From: Rhynochetos jubatus
Lineage: Eukaryota; Chordata; Aves; Eurypygiformes; Rhynochetidae
Assembly (NCBI GenBank): GCA_027574665.1
Contig: CM050654.1
Location: forward strand, 10,410,142-10,474,141
Reading direction: 5' to 3'
DNA length: 64,000 nucleotides
The position numbers and the translations under genes are program-made. The notes beneath the pieces were generated by a model. That model ran no database searches and was not told where the DNA came from. It was given only the letters and a program-made list of their open reading frames with translations. Positions 36,336-49,300 of this stretch are shown here, piece by piece. Position 1 is the first letter of the stretch. Each line of letters opens with the position of its first letter.

Positions 36336-39300
36336 CTTTTTCTAGAGATGCTCTTTCTGGTGCTGTGTCCGTTTTATGTTCCTTATTTAAACAACAGAGG
36401 TACCCCTGTCCTGGACAAGTCCAAAAGAAGTCAAATGGTGCGCTTGATTTAACAGTTTTGGAAAAGGAAGGCACATCAACTTGTTCCTGTTTCACAGGCA
36501 TCTGGTGCTGCTCCGATGTTTTGCTACCTGGCAGACCCCAGGAGGGTCTCTAGAGCAAGCAGAGGCTGCCTGTCCTTGCAGTCGGCCAGTCCCAGCCGCA
36601 GGGGCTGCTTGAAAGGCAGAAGAAAACCTGAAATGCGTAGCGGTGAGTAGACCCGGTTATTGTTTGTTGTGCTTAATCTTAGAGGGAAAAGCAGAGGGGC
36701 AGGACCTTGTGGGCACACGTCCCAGCAGCGAGTGGGCAGGCTGCTGCATCCTTGCCCCCCACACCGTGGGACCCACGCAGCTGCTTCCCTCACGAGTGGC
36801 CAGGGTCGAGGGGAGGACTTCAGGGGACTGCCAGGATTTGCGCTGCCCTCTGCTGGCACTTTACTTTTGTACAGTTTTGACCATTTAAAATGATGGGTTG
36901 GCAGGGCTGAGGTTGACCGTGAATGAGCGTCGTTCCTTCCGTCCTTCCTGCCACAATGTTACCGCTTGTGATGCTTCTCACGGTGTGCGTGTTTGCCTTC
37001 CCAAAACATGCCTAGTGCAGGTGGCGGTGCTCCGTCTGACAACCTGGAGCTTTCCAGGCTAATGCATGATGTCATAATAAAAATTAAGAAGTCTTTTGAG
37101 GCTACATAGCTTTTAATTTTTCGGTGGATTGTTTATATAGTTGGTTTGGGCAGGTTCAGTTCTGGTGGTGTATTGGCAACTCAAGTGTCTGCCTCGCAAA
37201 AATTCTGAAAAGTTGCTTATATTTTAAATAGGAAACCATGGAATATCAATTTTCTTTTTAAATACAGGAAAATCTCATTGAAAAAAGAATGATTTTGCCC
37301 TGCTTATAAATATGGGTCAAGGCATGGAAGGGAGGTAGCACCTTTTACATGTTTCTGAATGTGTTGGGGATCTTAATAATGAAGTTTCTGCTTCCTGTCA
37401 GCTGAGAAGTGTGTAAAGAGATTTGGATTTCTGTGGGTTTCTTTCCTTTAGTTTGGGTAGCAGCAGTTCAGAGAATAATATCAAAACCACAGGAACATTT
37501 AACTGATTTCAGGAATACTTAGCAAGTAACTGGCAGCGGTGAAATCTGTATGATACGTTTTGTGATTTGCTGAAATGGGCTCTTCTGTGTTCTGTATTGT
37601 AATATGGAATAATTAAAATATCTAGCAATAGGATCAATACCTCTGAGCCACATGCTGTTTAGTTATGTGAACACCCATTCCTTGATCTCCATTCATACAA
37701 GTGGTTTCCTTCTGTTTTTTTCTCCTATGTGCATATTGGTATTACTTTCATTAAAGTAAGCAGCAAACTCCACCTTTTTAGGTTTTTGAAAGGGTTGTAA
37801 TATTTGGTCTTCAGAGCTTGTTTTATCTGGTGTAAAGCAAGCCTGGCTTTGGTTCGATAGGATTTTTGGGTTTGTTTCATTAAACCTACAATACTGAATT
37901 AATTTTTTTTTGGTTGCAACAGCAATATTGAAGGGTTTTGAAAGTTTTGTTTCTTTTGTAGCCAGCATTTAACAGGCTGGGTTAACAAATGTAAGAAACT
38001 TAAGGTGCATCCATTTAATTTTGCAAATGGAAAGCTACCAGAAGTAGCTTTTATTTTTTTTTCTTCCCTCTCTCTCTCTCTAAGTATGCAGTATCATATC
38101 TGAAATTATGGAGAGTATAAATGTGGAAATGTTAAATCTTTTGTTAATGGCTTCGAATTAAGCACACATTGTTGCAGATGATTTGGAGGACTTATTTAAA
38201 GTAAATATACAATTTCAAGCTCAATTATCATTCATAGTTTAACTAAACGTAGTGAGATATTAGGTCTGTGAATTTGATACAGTGTTACTTCATAATTACG
38301 ATGCTTTTTTACAGTAAATTTGATATAGAACAGTTGCTAAAGGAAAGCTGCTGAATAGTGTGACCAACCATTTTATGGGACACATCTGGTGCATTAGTTC
38401 AGGATGTGCACTGCAGAAGAACAGAGCCTTTTGCACAAAACGAGAAGGAAGCTAACTCCACATGTATACGTTTTGCGGACATGCGGAGAGGTTAAACAAT
38501 TACGAGTTAATTGTGTAAGCTAATAGGAGGCGTGTTCATAATGTCATTTCAAAATAGCTATGGAGGAAATGGAGGAGAATTATTGTTTTAAAATCTCAAA
38601 TGAACAGTTTACACCTGTTAATGTTACATTTAGAACAGCTGTTTCTTTTATTATCAGTAAACAGATGCAGAAAGTAATGGAATGTTTTAAAGCAATATGT
38701 TAATCCTGTCTTCCACTACTGAACATTCTCACAATATCATGATTAAATATTAACTGTAATGCTGCTGTCATCTGCAGTTACAGAGTTTGTACTTATTTTT
38801 TTAATCACTTTTGTATCTGAAGTTGTAAGTCTTTATCCAAAGTTACTGTAGTCTTTCATCAACCCATGGTAAGTCTTTTCCACATCAGTAATTTTACTAA
38901 TTATTTCATTGGGCTGAATTACTCAGCCAAGCAACCCTGACTTTAGGTTTGCTCAAAGGTTTTTTTCTGTATTTGTGATTTCACCCTGAAATGAAACAAG
39001 TTACCTTTGTAAGGGGAGAAAAAAAATGCTTTTGAGGGCCCAGGCCAACGCACATTTCGTATGAACTCCATGTAAAGTTGGTTGGTATTTTGGGTGAAGC
39101 TCAGCCAGAGCACGCTCAGATAGGTCCAGCGCTGCGTTTTGGGGTGGTACGGGAGAGGTTCTTGCTTTGTCCATGGAATTTTTTGTTTTATGTGAAAATA
39201 ATTTTAGTTTGTTTGCTTTGTGTCTGTCTTATGACTTACATATTGTGCTACTAAGGTTTTGAAATTCAGAACAGCTATGATTCTCACAGCCTCTTGGAAA

Positions 39301-41020
39301 AATACCTCAAAATTGCAGATGCAATACCACATGTACCTAGGGAAAAAAAAAACAGGCAAACAAGTTTTTCAAAATATTTACAAATTAGTGACTAAACTGA
39401 CCTGAAATTTCCTAGAAACCAGTACCTTCCACTCAGATGTTCTAAGGGTGATGGTAGTAGTTCTTCACCTGGAAAATATATCTGCCTTAATTTTATATTT
39501 CTAGTATCTGTAAATGTCCTAAAAGATGTGGCTTTTCAATGAAATAACATGTAATTGTGGAGCATTACTAACTCAGCACTCCAAGAACGGAAGCGCAGAA
39601 GATTAATACTGTGTAACTTGTTTGGCAGATTAGTTTTCAGGAAATGTAGAGACCAATGAATATGGCAGCTGCGTTATTAAAATACTGTATTCAAGCCCAG
39701 GTCAAATTGTTCATTCATGCATGGAGTAACTCAGCATTAATTGAATCATTACATTTTTTAGATATTTTGCATCACCCGTATTTTTTCCTTCAGCACTTAG
39801 AATGCCCGTTTAAATTAAAATATTCCCAAGGAGTGAGCATTGCGACAGAGGAACATTGTAGGAAGCATTTATATCTAAGTATTCACTTGTCAGGTCATTT
39901 CAGTAATAAATTTGCTTTGGTAGAACTGAGGTTCTGCCCTATTTCTCATGTCAGGACAGCTTATTTCGAAGAATTTTTAAGATGCTTAGTCAGGCAAAAT
40001 TATCTAAGTTAATATAAAATAACAAAGAGGTAATGTTTTTCCTTCCTCTTTTTAGCCTGGTGCTGTTCATGTTAGATAAATGATTGTTCCTGATGATAGG
40101 TAAAGAGAATTTCCTTTCTCAGTTGAAAAAAGGGGGAGGGAGGAACCCTCTTTTGTTTAAGTAGCTTTAGAAGAGTCCTGTCATTTCACTTCCAGAGAGT
40201 AGAAAGGAAAACTCTTTTGGAGATAAAATTTGAGTTTATTTCATACAAAACAGTTGTTGAAATGCAAGTGGTTTCAGCTGTGAGGGGTGAATCTAGGTAG
40301 GGTTCTTGTCAAATTTGGTCAAAACTGACTTGTAATAAATTGATTGTTTCAAAGCAGCATGCAGTTCAATTTCTGTTCTCCACTTTAAGTTGGCAGAGTT
40401 TGAGTATTATTTAGTCAGTTAACACTCCTGATGTTACCTGACGGCTTAGGAGTGTATAATGTAGAACAAGAACCTGCTAATAGTTACTAAGATGTGTGAA
40501 AACTCTACACATGTAGTTCTAGAAAAATGTTCCCTCATCAGAGGAATTCATACAGTTACTTCTCCCCCAAGGTAGCTGCCTCCGCTACTGAACATTTCCT
40601 TAATTGTTGCACTTAAATCTTCATGTTCAGCTTCAAAATCCTCTTTTTCAGAAGTGCTTGTCCAAGATCCCATTGCCATTTAGGAGAGCCATAACTTCTA
40701 CGCTTTATTTATGATGACCTTTGAGCAACTGAAAATGCTGCCAACTCCTTTAGGAAGTGTGGGTTTGAAACTTCAGGTTTGGTCTATATTTGCAAATAAG
40801 GCAGTGTGATTATGCGTCAAATGTAACAGCAATAAAATGGATAGTAGTCTTTTATATTCGTAATACATATTACACTATTGATGAGCTTTAATGTAGAACC
40901 TGAAAACACTTTATAGTGCACCAGTCACTTGTAGATTATGGAAACTGAAGAAACAGCTCAATCAGCCTTGAGCTGGTTGCAGAGATCACAGAGGGGGAAC
41001 CCAAACTCTGCAACTCAGCT
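36336..41020. other. Intergenic, no gene; GC-rich island and AT-rich candidate conserved blocks
   Basis: A GC-rich island lies at about 36500-36860. A (CT)n microsatellite lies at 38067-38082. AT-rich, information-dense stretches near 38140-38290 and 39540-39990 look like candidate conserved non-coding sequence. A 118-codon open frame at 39656-40012 overlaps the second block, but its peptide matches nothing I know. Confidence 0.5.
38067..38082. repeat. (CT)n microsatellite
   Basis: Perfect CT dinucleotide run of about eight units, preceded by T-rich sequence. Confidence 0.85.
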
Positions 41021-41034
41021 CCCACTGCTGCATT

Positions 41035-41100
41035 GTTACTATAATTAGCATTAGCCTAATGGTTAATTAGTGGGTGCAGTTAATTCTTGCCTAATTATGA
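41035..41100. promoter_or_regulatory. Candidate homeodomain-binding cluster (TAATTA-type)
   Basis: Within 60 bases there are ATAATTAG (41041-41048), CCTAAT (41055-41060), TTAATTAG (41063-41070), a TTAATT near 41080 and CTAATTAT (41091-41098). TAAT/ATTA cores are the standard binding words of many homeodomain factors. The block sits about 7.5 kb after PMS1 in gene-free DNA. That it is an enhancer is inference only; no conservation data were available. Confidence 0.35.
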
Positions 41101-44100
41101 CCTCTTTGTGGAGTCCTCAGGACTGCAATCGCTGACTACTAATTTGAGTCACTGAAATTTATGCAGGTTTTTATTATTATTGTATCCTGTTTCTTCTGGA
41201 TTTCTTTGAATGCCATATAACAAGGAAGTGTGTTGAATTCTTACATCTTCACAAATCTTAATTATGAAGTAATAAATGTTTCAAGCACAGCTAGATTTTT
41301 TTTAAACCTGTGTGGATGCAGAATTAATAAGACTAAAATAATTCCAGGTAAGGAAAGACTTAAATGATAACACATATTACTATAACAGCTGTCTTACCAG
41401 TTTTCTTCTGGTTGTCAGTCCAAATCTTTTAATTGTAGCTCAAAAATCTGGAGCAAGTATTTTGGCATAGCACAGTTTGTTGTAAGGAAGATTTAATAGC
41501 TTGTTGTGTCCTATTTCTATAAACAGAAGTCATTTAGAGTTCAGCAGATATATTTAGAATCAGCATTTGTGCTGGTAGTTACAAGCTGAATAAAATAATC
41601 TTTGAAAAGCTGAATATACAGAAGGGAATAGGCAAGTTCAAATGTACCTCACAACTAATTCTCTTTCAAGAGGCATTGGCATATTTACTAATACTAACCT
41701 GCAAAATTGGGAATCACATTTATTATTTTACTTATAAATCATTTTAATAATGAGTTGAAGTGTTGTGTGCAGACTTTAACATTTTTAAGAGACTTCTATG
41801 ATTATTGCTGTACAGTAGGTCTGACCTTGCACACTTTACTGTGGCAAAACTCCCTAATCTTCATAGAGGAAGATTTCTCTGTCTCAAGGAGTGCAATGTA
41901 AGGCCCAATAAAATGGAAAGCCAGAAGTTTTGGAGAGGTCTTCTCTGCTTTGGGTCAAAATATTAATAGGAGTTTATATTGAGTGATTTGTAATCTAAGT
42001 TGTGAATTGTTGACTTCAGGGTATGAGTAATATCTGAAAAACGTATGGAAAGTCTGTTTAAAGATACAAGTTTTATAGCAAATAGTAAATTAAAACCATA
42101 GTGACCTTTTGGTCTTGCCGATCATGTGCGTAAAGATGTTCATCTGTTGGCCTGTATTAATCACAGTAACAGGCCTCTTGCGCAGGGTGTAGCAGGCACG
42201 AGCAACGGTCTTGCGTATTTATTCTGCTACTGGGTTGTTTATTGAGAAAATTTATAATTTAATATGCTTGTGATCACACCTTGGTGCAATTCTTGTATAT
42301 TTGGCTTTGGAAAAGACGATAATCCTTTTCCTGTGAAAATAAGGCTCATTCAGTATTGCAAATAAACATCAGTGCCCTAATTTAAATTTCAGTTTATATT
42401 TCTGCCCCTGCTTTTGGCTCTGGCAACGTTGGTGTGAAGTCTGATAATTTTTACTGCATCGTTTCTGGTATAGATTTTGCCAAACAGGAGTTTGAAAACA
42501 TTGAATTTAATTGAAAGAATATTAGATGTTGTGCCTGAATGTCTTTTTCATCCTGTATTTTAACACATTAACAACTGCTTCCCTTTCTCCTATATAGTGT
42601 TCATGCTGTCAGCATCACAAAAAATGTCACCCAATGATGTGATTACCCCATCACCTTGCTATAGGATCATCTTGCAAGGATTGTTTTGCAAATAACTAAA
42701 AAATTCGTTTTATATTATCAGATCTAAACAGGACATTTATTGGGGTTTTCTGTGTTTGAATTTTGATTGTTTCAGTAAATATCAGAGAATTTTTCATGTA
42801 AGTGTATTTTTTTTAATATCATTAATGAGTATGTTTTCTCATGTTACTTAAAGAGATTATGAAACGATACTTTATGGTGCTCCTTGCTGTTCATTTGGGT
42901 GTCAGAAACGTGAAGTTGCATACACAAATGAGAGTCGTATCGTGCCCGTTTGTCCCCTCGTTCAACTGGTGTGTTGAAGAGAGGACTGGCCACATAGGCT
43001 CTGTTCCCAGATCTGCCAACAGCCAGCTAACACGCTGATAGTGTTTCCCCACTTTAACTACGTTGGAAGTCTACTTGTTGGGGAAAACGATATGCTGGTA
43101 CCAAATGATATATATGATGTGCAACACAAAAGATTTCCTGTTTTCAGTTTGCATGACATGACCTGTGGGCTAACTGACGAAAACATCACTGAGAAAGTGC
43201 TATATCTACATATACAAGTGTTCCTATTGATACGTTATTTTTCTAAGATTTTGCTGAGTAAAGCTTTTTCCATACATAAGTGTTTTGGCCATCTGCAACT
43301 GCTTGTCAATGAGCCTGGTTTGAGAACACTGGTCGTAATTGTAACCTCAGGAATGTGTGACCAGCTCGCGGCCAGCTGTGCATGCCCTGACTTTTCCCAG
43401 GTGTTAAGATACATGGCCACTTTTGTTCACTTTAACCAATGGGGCAAAATACAGTCCTTGTTTTTCCCTACCTTGTATTAAACTTAAAAACTGCCAGGTT
43501 TTATTATTTTTTAATGTGTCATAGAAAACAACTGGAGGAAGTTGTCCATATTGTTTAATTATTGCGTGTATATGGCACAGCACACTGCATCTGTATGATA
43601 GTATGTATTTAGAGAAATACAAGAAGGGTCCTCAGTGTGCTGTAGTCTTGCTATAAATTAACAGTGCTGTCCCTGCAAATCACATAAATTCTCTTTTGTT
43701 TATTTGCTTTTGTTTGAAAAAGATTTTACTTATGTTTCAATAGCATAGATATTTCTGCAGTTTAAGCCTCTTCAGCCAGAGTGAGTTTGACTACATTTTC
43801 TACGCGGTTTTATTTTAATGATCCATTTTGCGATCATAGGAACACTCACTAGCTGACTAGTCAGCCACTCCGTGGCCTGTGACGCTATTTAGGCAAGTAA
43901 AAAGTGAAAGCATGAGATTAGCTTATGGACATGATGATTTGCACAGTGTGATTGTTATAAAGGAATAAATCCGCTTCTCAAGTCACGGCGGTTGGCTCTT
44001 ATTTGCCAACAGGCTGACATCATCTCCAGGTAGTAGATATGGTGAAGAAATGAGTTTGTAACTGACCGAGTCTTTATGTGATCAAAAAGATACATGGTAT

Positions 44101-46119
44101 CCCTAGAAGACCCTGCCTATTCAAATCAGTTTCCATGGAATGAACTCAGACCTTCAAGCAGAGCAGGTCTGTGCCTTTTGTAACAAGTTATAAGTTCATG
44201 AACTATGAATTTCTACCTTTCAAGGCCTTTCGGAGACTCTGCACTGTTGGTTTTGGTCATCTTCACACATAGTAAGGACACACAGGTTCTAAACTAAGTG
44301 TTCAGAAGTCAGTGAGGGATGAGCACAGGTGAGAACTTCATTTCTGTCTAAATGCTTTTCAAAATCTAATTCTTAGGGTCTCGGAAAAGCTCATTTAATC
44401 TTGAAAGTCAGTGAAAAATTAGGCTCCTAAAGACTTGCTTAGGCCTTGAAAAATGTACCAGGCTGTTTGGGGAGGAAGCGAGTGTCACACCAGTGCAGTG
44501 CTGAGACCTGCTTAAACATAAACTTATAGCAAGACAACTTCTCCTTTGTAGCTGCAATGGTATGTAACACTCCTGCGTGATGGTCTTGCATAAAAGACTG
44601 AATGATGTTGCTTTTCCAAGGGTGTTTTGCAGTGAAGTACTGGTCTGTGAATCCTCTTTAGAAAGCAGGGACTGTCCACCCTTCACCAGAGCACACGGGA
44701 GAGCTGCTAAGACCTGGGATAAAAGTGCATGGTGCAAATCGCTCATAAGTGATTTGTGCCTCTGACTGACATCTCTCCAGTGAAGACTCCCAGATACGTC
44801 CCAGCGTTGTGAGATTCCTGTAACCACTGGTCTTCGGTATTTCCTGTGAAACTTAAACCTAATGTTCGAAATCTGCATCAGCACTGAACTGTTCTGTCCT
44901 TTGTTTTCTGTTCGTCAAGGTGGCTTTTCTCATTAGCATAAATCACAAAGCTCCTGCAGCAGTAGCGTTGTCCGTGTGATATACAGCATCTCTGCTGTGG
45001 CCCAGGAATATTTACAACCCAAAATGCTCCGTTTTGCTTGATTTGGAGAAGCCTTTCATTGTTTCTTCTTTCAGTTTTTTGCATCCTAATGAGTGGTTCT
45101 GGTTATAAGATGGAACAAATAACGGTCTTTAAGAGCAAATCATATAGAATACCATAATGCTTATTATGCATGTCTGATGTGAACAAAATTAACCACAGGC
45201 AAAGAAAATGCACCGCTGTGGGCATGCAAAAGTCTAAAAACAATGAGATAAAAATATCTTTGGTGCATTGCGTTAGGCTGTGGCAAAGAAGTTAAATGGC
45301 TCTAAACTGTGTGTAACCTAGTTGAAGAAATAAGATACTTCTGTGGGGTATGGATACATAATGTAAACAATTTCAAAGAGTATTTGGCAGTCTCTTGGCA
45401 TTTGCTCCAAATACTTTTGGTTCAATGGGAGTGAAAAGCTATGCTCCATTATAGCCTCACTTGATATTTTATTTTGGAGGAAGGAAACTTGGAAGCAATT
45501 CTAGGGGTTTTTTTAATTGCCTAAAGGTGACAGTGAAAAAGAAGTAAGATGAGCTGCATGCTTATGTTTCTTCCTACCTGCTTATCTTTCTTACTTTTAT
45601 TGTTGCCTTTAACTTTCAGTCTTATTTAAGCAAAAGGAATTAAAATGCACACGCATATACCTACTAACACAAGATTTATTAATAAGTGTAACTGGTGACA
45701 ACTGCTTACTTCCTGTGTGAAAGAAACTGATCTGTGTATGTGCTTTAGTTTCCTGCCTCTTCTCTGAGGTTGCTCTTAGAGAGAGAATAGGTATTTCTGA
45801 TGCTATCTTCCTATATGTGTATCTTATGTGTTTGTTTATTATTATACCTGCTGAGGTGATCTTGAATGGTTTCTGTATGAGGTCTTACGACTCACTGGAG
45901 TAGGAAACATTTTCTTCCTGTAGAGCTTTTGAAGGGTCGGTAAGAATTGCTCTGATTCAGTGCAGCTCTCAATCATGTTGCTTTCTGCTGCATTTTCATC
46001 AGATGTTGCAGACTAAGTAGTATTAATCTGCTTAGTAGTTGGGTGGAAACTGCAGGGAACAACTATAAGTTGATTTTTTTTTAATTTTTTTTTCTCCCCC
46101 CTCGCTTCCTGTAGCGGCA
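41101..46119. other. Intergenic, nothing firm recognised
   Basis: AT-rich DNA. The two longest open frames, 43041-43481 on + (146 codons) and 44884-44408 on - (158 codons), have no recognisable domains, no splice context and no family match. They are within what chance can give over 64 kb. No RNA gene or transposon was identified. Confidence 0.5.
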
Positions 46120-46330
46120 TATGAAACCAGTTGAGCAGAGCTGTTAGCCTTGCTCCTGAGGGCTAATATAAATTAAAGGTCCTGAGCACCAGGGGTTGTT
46201 AAAATTCTCATAGGGCTCTTTATAAGATGTTAACCCCCATGGTCTGGCCAGGCTCCAAACAGGGTAATTACATTCTTCCTACCTAAATTCCCCCTGCAAT
46301 TGCAATTCGATGTGCTGGTATTCCTCACTT
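46120..46330. promoter_or_regulatory. Candidate conserved regulatory block
   Basis: A dense mixture of possible factor-binding words in about 200 bases: GTTAAC, GGTAATTACA, CTTTATAAG, TATAAATTAAAGG and CAATTGCAATT. It is flanked by plain T-rich and AT-rich DNA. The texture resembles vertebrate conserved non-coding elements. This is a visual judgement without alignment. Confidence 0.25.
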
Positions 46331-49300
46331 CCTCTCCTCTGCTGTGCCCTGTGGAACAGTTGTTGCATTTCATCCCAGAGGTACTTGCTCTTGGTGACTG
46401 ATGGAGTGATCTGTATGCAGAGTCAATAAAGCATTTTAAGAACCTTTTGGATGAAATGTAATTTATGATGCTTAATTTTTTTTAATTATCTGCTGTTCAA
46501 AATGGACTTGGTTAATCTGAGCCCTGAATGCGTGTGAACTGTCAGCAGCAGAACTGGAATGAGATGGCATCAACAACTGCTCTTGTTCCTCGTTGAGCTT
46601 CTTCCCAGGGCTTTTTAGCTAGAGGAAGTATCAGACTTAATCAAAAATATAGGAAAGTTTTCTAAAGGGTTCATTACAAAATAAGAATATGAACTATCTA
46701 GTGAGGCTAACAAGATTTTTGCCTCAATTGAGGTACATATTGAAGTATGTGTATATATATACACACATATTCCCTCTGTTTAGGAATTCTGTTGTAACCT
46801 AAAAGCATCATCTAAACACTTGTGTTCCAAAAGTTGCTCTTTTTCTACCACTTCTTATATTAGAAATGCCTTTTATCATAAAACCACTATAATTTTTATG
46901 AAAGGTTTTGCGTACTAATCAGCAGTAGACTAATTGTATAGAAATTTGAATGTTGCCTATAAGCAGACAGAGATGGAGTTAGTACTCATATCAAGTTCAA
47001 CAAGATAGTAAGGAAATATCTGCTTATGCCAAATATACAGAGACTTCAAGCACAGTGTTCCCTAAGTATGGGATTTGCTTGTCATGTCTCTGCAGTACAA
47101 ATGGGATGAAGTGATGCTGGGGGACATTGTGTTTAAAGTTATTTTCTCTCTTCACTCATGGAGTGACTCACAGTAAGCTGAACTGTAAAAAAACTGTAAA
47201 AATATTTGTATGGACAGTAACCTGAAGGAACTAAACTTTCATTTAATGAGATCACTTACTCTGGTCCGTTGGGTATGACAGGCCATTGCATTTCACCTGG
47301 TATTAGTGTCAAGCCTAAATACGTGTTTAGGTCAGAGATTTCTCTCCTAGAACATCAGCACATAGGCTACACATAGAAACAAAAGATCATCTCTGCCATA
47401 ATGTCCTCACTAATTGAGTGAGATCTTTCAGGATGGTCTAACCTACGCACCATGCTGTCAGGAAAGTGGAAGCTTTTACAGGTGACTTGTCCAGTAGCAC
47501 AAAAATGTATTTCTAGTCCCTGAGGGAAAAATTCATGTGTGACCCTAGCCAAGTGAATATGATGCACTACTTGAGCTCCTGAGGGGCTTCTTAGTGGTAC
47601 TTTCTGAGTCAGTGCAGCCTCCAAGCATCTTGGCTTCTCATCAGCCAGTTACTTCCTTGTGCTTTTGAGGAAGGTTAAAAAAGCAAAAACAACCAATCAG
47701 AAAAACTGAGGAAACTCCTCTTTAAGTAATAAATATCAATAATAAAAGAATCTGTCTACTCTGATACAGTAAGTTTGAAAGTTTGAAACGTAACATGTCC
47801 TTGCAAGGTCTTTCATTGTGTTTCAGTGAAAAACTACACCACTATGAACACAGGATATCTTTCTCTTTGACCTGTGATGAAAGCTGAAATAAATTTACTT
47901 AAATATTTGACACTAAATTTAGCTGAATGTGCACTACTGCTTGTTGCTTAGAATGGAGCCTATACTATGCAGCCAGAGGTTAATAAGAGTTATACCTATA
48001 TAATCCCACTCAGTGTGGCTTTTAATGGATTTTAACATGGAATAGCAATTTAGTTCTCCTGTTCTCATATAGTTTTAGTAGTGTAACCTTTAGGAATGTG
48101 CTTTTTTAATTGCAATATGTAATAGTAAACGTTTGCATAAAATACGGCTGTGCTGTGGAGCATTTCTCTTATGGACATTTATAGTTAACATTACCAATGC
48201 AATTTAAAAATATATTTAGCTTGTAATTATATTACAGAAGGAAATATGGGGGGGTTATTAGTTTATGTGTAAGTAAATATAGCTTTATTCATACTGATGG
48301 TCTCCTAACAGGCACAAGAGCTGTGTACTCTCTCTTGCCATCAACTCTCGCATGCACTCATGCCTTTTAAGCGTACTAAAGTGTTTATATTCTTTCATTT
48401 GTTTGAGCTTTGGCAAATCAGCACCCTTCTCTGTTTTGTACTAGCTTGTTTCCAAGATAAGACACGTTCCTAGAAACATTAATGCACAAAATAACCCCTA
48501 TTTAATAGGAACATTTATTGAATAATATTTTTAGGTAAAGGTAGTCTGTTAGAATAAGGCAGCAAGGGATTTATTTAAATGGAAGATGACTCATAGCTAG
48601 ATATTGTGGAGATCCATACCCCATAATTTTGTGCATCTGTGATCTTTCTAGCTTTTCTTGGTTTAGATCCTTTTTCTTTACCTGACACTGTGGTGTAACA
48701 CTTTAAGTGTCCGTTTTCCATTAATTCCATAGTAAGTATTAAATTTACTTTTTCAGAGGATAGGATCAAAGAACAATGAATTAAATATATCTACATTGTG
48801 AATTACTTTAAATTCTGGTTTTCTGTTCTTACAGCAAATGTTCTCTGCTGTTTGTGCTCCACCCCCTACCCCCCAACTATCAGATGTTGTTCTTCACCAG
48901 TTGGTTCTCTCCTTTGTTGTTTTTTCTGCTGCTTCTTGCATCCTCTCCCTCTGGAAAGAATGAATGTGCTCTTTTCTTCTATTCGTGCATGGCTTTCTCA
49001 CTGTCTCTTGCACTTTCTTTTTTGTTATCCACAATTGTCTATTTTTTTAAAACTCCATCACAGCTTCTTTTCCCCCTAGCACTCACTGCTCTCATGAACA
49101 ACTTGAATTAGAAATGCCTTTTTGTTAACTCCTATGAAATGGAATTTATAGTTCAGTAGAAGCTTTCATATCTTAAGGTTGAAAGAAAAAGGGGTTTTTT
49201 TCTCTTCCACAGTTTCCTACCTATTTCTTCTATTTTTTTGTGTTTGCTTTTTCTCATCAATACCATTTTTCTTCTTTCTCAACCTGTCTCTTTAGCACTT

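Noticed and set aside
43041-43481. 146-codon + strand open frame
   Set aside because: No recognisable domain, no splice or promoter context and no neighbour in frame; a frame this long is possible by chance in 64 kb read in six frames.
44408-44884. 158-codon minus-strand open frame
   Set aside because: It is serine- and leucine-rich with no known motif. The frame before it (45084-44878) is different and also unmatched. Not enough to call a gene.
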